This document shows positions 35,221 through 42,854 of a stretch of DNA of 64,000 nt, piece by piece. Made by a program: the position numbers and the translations under genes. The notes below the pieces were generated by a model. The model did no database searches. It was not told the origin of the DNA and was given only the letters and a program-made list of their open reading frames with translations. Numbering within the stretch: position 1 is the first letter of the stretch; each line of letters opens with the position of its first letter. This DNA comes from CAZADA01 sp964526675 (lineage in GTDB: Bacteria > Pseudomonadota > Alphaproteobacteria > Caulobacterales > Maricaulaceae): NCBI GenBank assembly GCA_964526675.1, contig CAZGLY010000005.1, positions 1 through 64,000 on the forward strand, in the 5' to 3' direction.

Positions 35221-36951
35221 ATGCCGCTTTTCGTCGTCACCAGCACGCGACCGGTCATGGTCAAACGCGTTCGGGCCCTGGCGGCGTGGGTCGTTATGAG
35301 CGGTGTTTTGGCGCTGTCCGCGCCGGCGCACGCCCAGGAGGGCGCGCCGGCGGACTTGGTCTTGCGCGGCGGCGTGGTCCACACAGGCGTGGCGGGCGCG
35401 CCCACGGCGGAGGCTCTCGCTGTCCGCGACGGCGTGGTCGTTTATGTGGGCGATGAAGCCGAGCTCGAGCCTTGGATCGCGGAGCCGACGGAGGTCATCG
35501 GCCTCGATGGGGCCGTGGTCTATCCGGGCTTTACCGACGCTCACGCCCATCTGCTTGGCGTTGGGCTGCGTGAGTTGACTCTGAACCTCGAGGGCGCGTC
35601 GTCGCTGGCGGCGTTGGTGGCGCGGGTCGCGGAGGAGGCGGCCGACGCCGCGCCGGGCGCGTCCATCACGGGGCGCGGTTGGATCGAGACGCACTGGCCG
35701 GAGGCGCGCTTTCCCACCCGCCACGACTTGGACGCCGTCGCGCCGGACGTCCCGGTGATCTTGGGCCGCGCCGATGGCCACGCCTCCGTGGTCAACACCG
35801 CGGCGCTCAACGCTGCGGGAATAGACGCCGACACGGCGGATCCGTTCGGCGGCCAGATCGTGCGCGAGGCCGACGGCGCGCCCAACGGCATGCTGATCGA
35901 CGCGGCCCAACAGCTCGTCGCGCCGCTGATCGGCGAGGTTTCGCTGGCCCAGAAGGAGGCGGCCTACGTCAAAGCCTCAGAGGTGTACGCGGCGTTGGGC
36001 TGGACGGGGCTTCACAACATGTCGGTCGATCCCGCGGACGTGCCCCTGATTGAGCGGTTGGCGGAGGAGGGGCGCCTGAAGATCCGGGTCTACAACTCCC
36101 TGGACGCGGCGGGCGCTGATCTGGTGCTCTCCGGTCCGCGCGTTGCGGCGGGGGGGCGCGTGATCACGCGGGCGATCAAGCTCTACATTGACGGCGCGCT
36201 TGGTTCGCGCGGCGCGGCGCTGTTGTCGCCTTACGCCGACGCGCCAGACACCGCCGGGCTGCTTCTGTTGGACCAATCCACCGCCACGCCGTTGTTGGAG
36301 GAGGCGCTGCGCGCGGGCGTGCAGATCAACACCCACGCGATCGGCGATCGCGGAAATCGGCTTGTGCTGAATTGGTATGAGCGCGTGTTCGCCGCTGTGC
36401 CGGAGGACGAACGCGCCATCGCCGCGCCGCGTTGGCGCATTGAGCACGCCCAGATCATCGCGCCCATAGACATTCCGCGCTTCGCGGCTCTTGGCGTGAT
36501 CCCGTCCATGCAGCCGTCTCACGCCATTGGCGATTTGCATTTCGCGCCGGCGCGTTTGGGTCAGGTGCGGCTCCAAGGCGCCTACGCGTGGCGGTCGCTG
36601 ATCGACACCGGCGCGATCATCGCCGGCGGCTCTGACGCGCCTGTGGAGCGCGGCGACCCGCGCATCGAGTTCTACGCCGCGGTGGCGCGCCGCGACCTCT
36701 CCGGCTTTTCCGGCGAGGGCTGGAACCCGAATCAAGCCGTCGACCGTGACGAAGCCCTGGCCATGTTCACCGCCTGGCCCGCCTACGCCTCATTCCAGGA
36801 GGAGGAGCTCGGCGTGTTGGCGCCGGGCAAGCAGGCGGATATGTCGGTGTTCGCCAGAGACCTCATGGCGGTGGAGCCGGCGGCGATCCCCACGGCGCCG
36901 GTGGTCATGACCGTCGTGGCCGGCGAGGTGGTCTTTCGCCAACGGAACTGA
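35221..36951 (+). CDS. Secreted metal-dependent amidohydrolase (YtcJ-like, amidohydrolase 3)
   Basis: The 576-residue protein has a signal peptide (cleavage near APAHA-QEG) and an amidohydrolase fold. The metal motif HAH is in YPGFTDAHAHLLGVGLREL; the carrier lysine region IKLYIDGALGSRG, INTHAIGDRGN and the late aspartate in GGSDAPVERGDPR follow. Family members hydrolyse amides, and the natural substrate is unknown. GGAG lies seven bases before the ATG at 35221; a second in-frame ATG at 35257 also gives a signal peptide. It is probably periplasmic. Confidence 0.9.
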   Translation: MPLFVVTSTRPVMVKRVRALAAWVVMSGVLALSAPAHAQEGAPADLVLRGGVVHTGVAGAPTAEALAVRDGVVVYVGDEAELEPWIAEPTEVIGLDGAVVYPGFTDAHAHLLGVGLRELTLNLEGASSLAALVARVAEEAADAAPGASITGRGWIETHWPEARFPTRHDLDAVAPDVPVILGRADGHASVVNTAALNAAGIDADTADPFGGQIVREADGAPNGMLIDAAQQLVAPLIGEVSLAQKEAAYVKASEVYAALGWTGLHNMSVDPADVPLIERLAEEGRLKIRVYNSLDAAGADLVLSGPRVAAGGRVITRAIKLYIDGALGSRGAALLSPYADAPDTAGLLLLDQSTATPLLEEALRAGVQINTHAIGDRGNRLVLNWYERVFAAVPEDERAIAAPRWRIEHAQIIAPIDIPRFAALGVIPSMQPSHAIGDLHFAPARLGQVRLQGAYAWRSLIDTGAIIAGGSDAPVERGDPRIEFYAAVARRDLSGFSGEGWNPNQAVDRDEALAMFTAWPAYASFQEEELGVLAPGKQADMSVFARDLMAVEPAAIPTAPVVMTVVAGEVVFRQRN

Positions 36952-36969
36952 CAAAGTCCGGCGTGACGG

Positions 36970-36987
36970 ATCCGCGTCCCGGCGGAT
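36970..36987. terminator. Possible hairpin after the amidohydrolase gene
   Basis: ATCCGC and GCGGAT flank a six-base loop 19 bases after the stop. There is no T-tract, so intrinsic termination is uncertain. The next gene in the same direction begins at 37156. Confidence 0.3.
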
Positions 36988-37155
36988 GGGGTGTTCGCTG
37001 CTCAGGTCTATCCTCAGAATGTCGAAAGAGTTGCGGCGGCTTGAACCAGATTTGGGTCGCAATTCCGACAAAAAACTCCGGCACTCACCCCCAACCTTTT
37101 AAGGGCCTCTGCTTAGTCTTGGTCGGATAAAGTTCAGTGTACGAAGGGGGAGCTT

Positions 37156-38856
37156 ATGATGGCGGTTAGGCGCAACCTACCGATGCGGCGTGTCGTCGGC
37201 GTAATGTTCTTGAGCCTCACCGCGCTTGTGGCGGCGGCGTGCAGCGACAGCGGCGGCGGCGACAGCGGCGGCCAGGGGATTGAGCAGGCGAACTTCCCCA
37301 CCCAGGGAGAGGCGTCGAAATTCCTCGCCTCCGCCACCTTTGGTCCGACCCAAGAAGAGGTCGATCGCCTGGTGCGCATCGGCTATTCGTCGTGGTTCCG
37401 GCGGGAGTTGGACGCGTCGATCCGACGGATTGTGCCGCGCTTGCCGGCCGACGCGGACTACGACGACACCCAGGTCCAGTGGTGGCGCAACGCGGTGTTC
37501 GGCGAGGATCAGCTCCGCCAACGCATGGCCTTCGCGCTCTCCCAGATCATGGTCATTTCGGCGAATGATCTCGGCAATCGCGGCTACGCGATGGGCCGGT
37601 ACATGGACATCTTGCAAGAGGACGCCTTCGGCAACTTCGGCGAGTTGCTGTCCGACGTCACCTACAGCCCCGCCATGGGGACGTACTTGACGTACATTGG
37701 CAATCAGAAAGCCAATCCAAACAACGGCTCCGTTCCCGACGAGAATTACGCCCGCGAGGTTATGCAGCTGTTCACCATTGGTTTGGTGGAGCTGAATCGC
37801 AACGGCACCGAACGCACCGATTCCCAAGGTCAGCCGATCGAGACTTACGACAACACCGACATCACCGAGCTGGCGAAAGTCTTCACCGGGCTGTGGTGGG
37901 GCGATCTCGAGTTTCGGCGGAACCGCGGCGATGTGAATGACGCCATCGAAGTCTTGCCGATGGCGATGAGTGAGGCGGATCATTCCTCCGAGCCGAAAAC
38001 GTTTTTGGGCTTGGCGATCCCCGCGGGCACGTCGGGCGAAGAGAGCATTCGCCTCGCGCTTGAGCACCTCACCAATCACTCCAACACTGGCCCCTTCATC
38101 GGGCGTCAGCTGATCCAGCGATTCGTGACGAGCAACCCGTCCCCCGCCTATGTGGAGCGGGTGGCGCTGGCGTTTGAAGTCGGCGTCGCGGAGCTGCCGG
38201 ACGGTTCGATGGTTGGCGAAGGCGCGCGCGGCGATCTCACCGCGACCCTCGCGGCCGTCCTGTTTGATCCCGAGGCGCTGCCCGCCACCGCGCCGAACAA
38301 CCCGTCGTTTGGCAAGTTGCGGGAGCCGGTCGTCATGTTCGCCCACTGGGCGCGCGCTTTCGACGTCAACGCGGCGAACCCGGATCCGTGGTTCCCAGCG
38401 CGGACGCTGAACCGCCCGGATCGCCTGAATCAACAGCCGTTCCGGTCCCCGTCGGTGTTTAACTTCTACCGCCCAGGCTATGTCGCCGCCGGCACCGTCA
38501 CCGCCGGTCAGGGCTTGGTCGCGCCTGAGCTTCAGATCGTGGACGCCAACAGCATTGTCGGCTACGCGAACTTCATGGCCAGCGTGGTCCAGCGCCGCGA
38601 TGACAACACCGGCGATCAGAACACCTTCATTCCGGACTACAGCGATGAGCTCGCTCTTCTGGAGACGCCGGACGCCTTGCTTGACCGTCTGAATCTTGAG
38701 CTGATGGGCGGCGAGATGCGCCCTGAGACCCGGGCGCGCATCGTGGAAGCGATGAACGCCGTGTCAGACAACAACGCCGAGCGCGAGGCGCGGCGGAAAG
38801 TCGAAGCGGCGGTGCTGATTGGCGTCACATCGCCGGAATTCATGTCTCAGTTTTAG
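37156..38856 (+). CDS. DUF1800 family protein, probable lipoprotein
   Basis: The 566-residue protein has an N-terminal export signal ending LVAAACSDSGGGDSGG, which looks like a lipobox with an atypical residue at -3, followed by a Gly/Ser linker. The DUF1800 body shows KFLASATFGPTQEEVDRL, QRMAFALSQIMVIS, NYAREVMQLFTIGL and FNFYRPGY. The function of DUF1800 is not settled. These proteins almost always sit beside a DUF1501 gene, as here 13 bases downstream, so the two likely act together in the envelope. Confidence 0.9.
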   Translation: MMAVRRNLPMRRVVGVMFLSLTALVAAACSDSGGGDSGGQGIEQANFPTQGEASKFLASATFGPTQEEVDRLVRIGYSSWFRRELDASIRRIVPRLPADADYDDTQVQWWRNAVFGEDQLRQRMAFALSQIMVISANDLGNRGYAMGRYMDILQEDAFGNFGELLSDVTYSPAMGTYLTYIGNQKANPNNGSVPDENYAREVMQLFTIGLVELNRNGTERTDSQGQPIETYDNTDITELAKVFTGLWWGDLEFRRNRGDVNDAIEVLPMAMSEADHSSEPKTFLGLAIPAGTSGEESIRLALEHLTNHSNTGPFIGRQLIQRFVTSNPSPAYVERVALAFEVGVAELPDGSMVGEGARGDLTATLAAVLFDPEALPATAPNNPSFGKLREPVVMFAHWARAFDVNAANPDPWFPARTLNRPDRLNQQPFRSPSVFNFYRPGYVAAGTVTAGQGLVAPELQIVDANSIVGYANFMASVVQRRDDNTGDQNTFIPDYSDELALLETPDALLDRLNLELMGGEMRPETRARIVEAMNAVSDNNAEREARRKVEAAVLIGVTSPEFMSQF

Positions 38857-38869
38857 CGAGGGACCTCAG

Positions 38870-40273
38870 ATGACGATGCGACCCGCGACCCGCCGTCAAT
38901 TCCTGCGCACCATGAGCGCGGTCACCCTGGGCGGCGCCTCAGGCTTCGCCGCGAACCTGGCGGCGTTCAACGCCTTCGCTGCGGACACCGCTGGCTATAA
39001 GGCCCTTGTGTGCGTGTTCTTGTTTGGTGGTCAGGACAACCACGACACCGTGATCCCCTATGACCAGCAGGGCTATAATGAGTGGGTCGATAAGCGCCAG
39101 CCGCTGATCGGGCAGTTCGCCAACAACGCCCGCTCCCGGGCTGCGTTGCTGCCGTTGACCGGCGCGGACCTGGGCGGTCGGGAGTTCGCGTTCGCGCCGG
39201 AGTTGGCGCCGCTGCACGAGCTGTTCTTGAACGGCTCAGCCTCGGTTGTCGGCAATGTCGGCCCGTTGGTGGAGCCTCTCACGCGGGAGACCTTCCGCAA
39301 CGACTCGGGCCGTCGGCCGCCGCGCTTGTTCTCGCACAACGACCAGCAATCGATCTGGATGGCGTCGGAGCCTGAGGGCGCCCAGCGCGGCTGGGGCGGA
39401 CGCCTGGGCGACATGGTGCTGTCGGCGAACACCAACGCGACCTTCACCGGCGTGTCGGTTGCGGGCAACGCGGTGTTTTTGACCGGCGACCAAGTCCGTC
39501 AGTTCCAGGTGGACCGTAACGGCGCCAACAACATCCGCAGCGCCACGGACTCGTCCTTTTTGGGCTCGTCCAGCTTGCCTTACGTCATGAACGATCATTT
39601 CCGCGACTTCCAAGGCTCGCTGAACAGCTTCTTCCAGCAAGACCTGGTGAACGCGCGCCGCGTCGCCTTGGACGCCAACGCCGAGCTTGAGTTCGCGTTG
39701 GAGCAAGGCGGTCAGCGCGTCACGCCCAAGCCCGAAAACAACAGCCTCGCGGATCAGCTGTTTATGGTGGGCGACATGATCGCGCAGCGCGAACTCTTGG
39801 GCGCGCGGCGGCAAGTGTTCTTTGTGTCGACCGGCGGCTTCGACACCCACTCCGATCAGGCGAACAATCTGCCAAACCTGCACACCCGCGTCGCCTCGGC
39901 CATGCGCGCGTTCTACGACTACACGGTGGAGCTGGGCGTCCAGGACCTCGTGACCGCGTTCACCGCCTCCGACTTCGGCCGCACGCTGCAAGTCAACGGC
40001 GACGGCACAGACCATGGCTGGGGCGGACACCACATGGTGGTGGGCGGCGCCGTCAATGGCGGCCGCGTCCTTGGCGATCTTCCGCCAGCGGTGTTCGACC
40101 ACAGCCAGGACTCCGGCCGCGGCCGCCTCATTCCCAGCGTCGCGGTCGACCAGTACGCCGCGTCCTTGGGCCGCTGGTTCGGCCTCACCGAAGGTGAATT
40201 GGACGACGCGCTGCCGGGTCTGCAGAACTTCGACCGCTTCGCCTTGGATGGTCTGTTCGGCGGCTCTGTGTGA
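38870..40273 (+). CDS. DUF1501 family protein with Tat signal
   Basis: The 467-residue protein begins with a twin-arginine signal (TRRQFLRTMSAVTLGGASG) and continues with the DUF1501 fold, a sulfatase/alkaline-phosphatase-like domain. Its motifs are VCVFLFGGQDNHDTVIPYD, STGGFDTHSDQ, FTASDFGRTLQVNGDGTDHGWGGHH. The last motif resembles metal-binding regions of that superfamily. Activity is unknown. It is exported folded, which suits a cofactor- or metal-containing protein. It pairs with the DUF1800 gene. Confidence 0.9.
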   Translation: MTMRPATRRQFLRTMSAVTLGGASGFAANLAAFNAFAADTAGYKALVCVFLFGGQDNHDTVIPYDQQGYNEWVDKRQPLIGQFANNARSRAALLPLTGADLGGREFAFAPELAPLHELFLNGSASVVGNVGPLVEPLTRETFRNDSGRRPPRLFSHNDQQSIWMASEPEGAQRGWGGRLGDMVLSANTNATFTGVSVAGNAVFLTGDQVRQFQVDRNGANNIRSATDSSFLGSSSLPYVMNDHFRDFQGSLNSFFQQDLVNARRVALDANAELEFALEQGGQRVTPKPENNSLADQLFMVGDMIAQRELLGARRQVFFVSTGGFDTHSDQANNLPNLHTRVASAMRAFYDYTVELGVQDLVTAFTASDFGRTLQVNGDGTDHGWGGHHMVVGGAVNGGRVLGDLPPAVFDHSQDSGRGRLIPSVAVDQYAASLGRWFGLTEGELDDALPGLQNFDRFALDGLFGGSV

Positions 40274-40288
40274 TCGCCGAGCCGGGCG

Positions 40289-40311
40289 GGGAGCGCACGC
40301 GGTGCGCTCCC
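40289..40311. terminator. Hairpin between convergent genes
   Basis: GGGAGCGCAC and GTGCGCTCCC pair perfectly around a three-base loop, 15 bases after the DUF1501 stop and one base before the end of the convergent MBL-rhodanese gene. There is no T-run. A bidirectional terminator is likely given the position. Confidence 0.6.
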
Positions 40312-40312
40312 G

Positions 40313-41362
40313 TCAGGCGGGTGAGCGTTCCGGGCCGGTTTCGATCGGCCGCTCGTCCTCGCGCCATTGGGCCATCCCGCCGTCCAAGGCGGTGGCGCGC
40401 CGGAAGCCCATGCGCTGCAGCGTGTCCGCGGCCAGGGTGGAGATCTTTCCCATCTCGCAACAGGTGACGATGCGCAGGCGCGGGTCGGGAAAGGCGTCGT
40501 TGACTTTCAGCTCCAGCTGACCGCGCGGGAGGTGGCGGGCGCCGGGAATATGGCCGGCCTCAAACGCCTCCTTCTCGCGCACATCCAAAACGACAATGTC
40601 GTTTTCGCGCCGCTCCAGCCGCGCCGCGACCTCATCGAGGGTCATGAACGGCACCCGCGCGCCGGCTTCCGCCAGGAGCTGCCCCACGCTGGCCCCGCCG
40701 CTCATGTTCACCCGCAGCGCCTCGGTGAGATGCGTCGGCATAGAGAGGTTGAGCGTGTTCATCATCGCGACAAACGCGGCGCGATCGCGGTTTTGCAGCC
40801 GTGGATTGCCGCTGAGTTCCGCGCCGATCGTGGAGGCGTCGCGATTCTTATACTCGTGGGCCGGATGCACGATGGTTCCGGGGTCGAGTGTGAGCACCCG
40901 GTCGAACAAGCTGTCATAGAGCGCGTCCGGATCGCCGGTGGGCAAGTCGGTGCGGCCCGTCCCGCCGATCAACAACGTGTCGCCCGTGAACACGCGATCG
41001 TTGACGGTGAGGCACAGCGAGTCGCGCGTGTGGCCAGGCGTGTGCATCACGTGCAGCCGAAGGTCGCCCACCAGCAGCGTGTCGCCATCCTCCACCCGGA
41101 AGTCCGCGAACGGCGCCGGCGACAACCGATGCATCACCACGGGCGCGTCCAGCGCCGCGCCAAGCTGTTTCGCGGCGGTGAAGTGATCCGCGTGGGTGTG
41201 GGTGTCGATGACGTATTGAATGCGCAGGCCGTGACGCGCCGCCAGGGCGTGGTAGCGGTTGATCTGGGTCAGCTCCGGGTCGATCAGCGCCGCCGCGCAG
41301 CTCTCCGCGCACCCCACGAGGTAGGACCGGCATCCGCCGGTTGCGACCTGCTCAAAGATCAT
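40313..41362 (-). CDS. MBL-fold persulfide dioxygenase-like protein fused to rhodanese
   Basis: The 349-residue protein joins an ETHE1-like metallo-beta-lactamase domain (about residues 1-235) to a rhodanese domain (about 245-345). The metal site is seen in THTHADH, MHTPGHT, FTGDTL and HPAHEY. The rhodanese active-site loop is TCCEMGKIS, with its cysteine present. ETHE1 oxidises glutathione persulfide to sulfite, and a rhodanese can move the sulfane sulfur. The ATG at 41362 follows GGAGG. It lies directly beside the sulfonate cluster, which may or may not be chance. Confidence 0.88.
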   Translation of the reverse strand: MIFEQVATGGCRSYLVGCAESCAAALIDPELTQINRYHALAARHGLRIQYVIDTHTHADHFTAAKQLGAALDAPVVMHRLSPAPFADFRVEDGDTLLVGDLRLHVMHTPGHTRDSLCLTVNDRVFTGDTLLIGGTGRTDLPTGDPDALYDSLFDRVLTLDPGTIVHPAHEYKNRDASTIGAELSGNPRLQNRDRAAFVAMMNTLNLSMPTHLTEALRVNMSGGASVGQLLAEAGARVPFMTLDEVAARLERRENDIVVLDVREKEAFEAGHIPGARHLPRGQLELKVNDAFPDPRLRIVTCCEMGKISTLAADTLQRMGFRRATALDGGMAQWREDERPIETGPERSPA

Positions 41363-41472
41363 CACCGCCTCCCGCGTTCGTCAGGCGCGAGTCTATCGCG
41401 GTCATCGCGACACGCTAGAGCCCTGGTGACGACCTGGACCCGTCAGGTGGTGGTGACGCGTTGGCGTGCGGG

Positions 41473-42495
41473 TCAAAGGCGTGCGAATCGGTACTCCGTC
41501 ACGTGGCGATAGGTCTCGCCCGGCCGCAGCGTCGCGCTGGGGAAGTGGCGGTGGTTCGGCGCGTCCGGCCAGCGTTGGGCCTCCAGACACAGCCCGGCGC
41601 GTTCGCCATAGGCCTCTCCGGTCAGGCCCGGGACCTCCATGGCGATCTTCGCGCCGTCATAAAACTGGAGGCCGGGCTCGGTGGTCCAGACTTCCATCAC
41701 GACGCCTGAGGTCGGCGCCGTCAGCCGCGCGGCGAAGCGCACGGCCGGTGATGGGGCGGCGGCCAGGCAAAAGTTCGTGTCCCGGACAACCGCTTCATCC
41801 ATCGGGCCGCGCGCCAGCTGGCGCGGTTCGCGAAAATCATAGGGCGAGCCGTCAACATGCAGCACGTCGCCGGTCGGGATCAGATCCGGCGTCACCGGCA
41901 AGTAGGCGTCTGCGGCGATCTCCAGCACATGATCGTCGATCGTCGGCGCGCCATCCAAGTTGAAGTAGCTGTGGTTCGTCAGGTTCACGAGCGTGGGGCG
42001 GTCGGTTTCGGCGGTGAGTTCAACGCGGAAAACCCCGCCCTCCGCCAGCGTGTAGCGCGCGCGCGCGTCGAGGGTTCCGGGGTAGCCGCCATCGCCGTCG
42101 GGCGAGTGCAAGCTGAACTGCGCGCTGTCGTCCGCGACGTGCTCCAGCGTCCATGGGCGCTTGCCGAAGCTCGCCGGCGCGGCGCCCCCGTGAAGGTGAT
42201 TGACCCCGCGCTCGTTGCAGGGGAGGGCGTGCTCCAGCCCGTCAAGCATGAAGCGCCCGCCGGCGATCCGGTTGGCGAAGCGTCCTGCAATCGCGCCGAA
42301 GAAGGGCGAGCGGGCCTCGTAGTCGGCCATCGTGTTCAGCCCGAGCACAAGCGGGTGGGCCACGCCGTCCAGCCGCACATCCCGCACCACGGCCCCCCAT
42401 GTCAGCGCCTCCATCCTCAAGCCGCCGCCGTGCAGCGTCACCGACATCACGGTTTCGTCGTCTGAGGTCTCGCCAAACACATGGGGCTGGGTCAT
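41473..42495 (-). CDS. galM: Aldose 1-epimerase (mutarotase)
   Basis: The 340-residue GalM-type epimerase interconverts alpha and beta anomers of a sugar. Conserved pieces are IAGRFANRIAGGRF, NHLHGG, the catalytic-type histidine in LTNHSYFNLDG and the late glutamate in TEPGLQFYDG. The ATG at 42495 opens the domain; upstream in-frame sequence has no support. It is divergent from the TonB receptor at 42855 and lies at the edge of the sulfosugar cluster, where E. coli likewise carries a mutarotase (YihR). A role with the sulfosugar is inference. Confidence 0.9.
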   Translation of the reverse strand: MTQPHVFGETSDDETVMSVTLHGGGLRMEALTWGAVVRDVRLDGVAHPLVLGLNTMADYEARSPFFGAIAGRFANRIAGGRFMLDGLEHALPCNERGVNHLHGGAAPASFGKRPWTLEHVADDSAQFSLHSPDGDGGYPGTLDARARYTLAEGGVFRVELTAETDRPTLVNLTNHSYFNLDGAPTIDDHVLEIAADAYLPVTPDLIPTGDVLHVDGSPYDFREPRQLARGPMDEAVVRDTNFCLAAAPSPAVRFAARLTAPTSGVVMEVWTTEPGLQFYDGAKIAMEVPGLTGEAYGERAGLCLEAQRWPDAPNHRHFPSATLRPGETYRHVTEYRFARL

Positions 42496-42854
42496 CTGTT
42501 TAGTCCTTAGACGGAGATTCTCGGAACGGCGCTGCGGCCGCGACGGCGGCGAGGCGTGTACCATCTCGTGCGGGGTCCGTAACCACAGCCGCGCACCCGT
42601 GGCCCGGACAACACACTGCGCCGGTTTGTGACTTGGCCGCAACGCGGTGACTGCGTCGGCGTCTCGAATCTCAAAGGGATTCAGCCCTTTATCGTCGTCG
42701 GCGGATGGTTTCGCGGCGCGCGCGCGGGCGGTCGCCCCACGTTGCTCGCACCAAATGGATAATATATAAGACACAATTAATTACAAAAACCGCGGTGCGC
42801 GTGGGGCGCTGCGGGGAGTTCACGGCGATTGTCGTGCCTTTGAGGGAGGGAAGC
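42496..42854. promoter_or_regulatory. Divergent promoter region galM / TonB receptor
   Basis: About 360 bases without a gene. At 42757-42790 the sequence turns sharply AT-rich (TGGATAATATATAAGACACA), unlike its surroundings, and probably holds the receptor promoter. TAAGACA here is identical to part of one arm of the palindrome at 57387-57408 upstream of the aldehyde dehydrogenase gene. It could be a half-site for the same GntR regulator. The other arm is poorly conserved. Confidence 0.45.
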
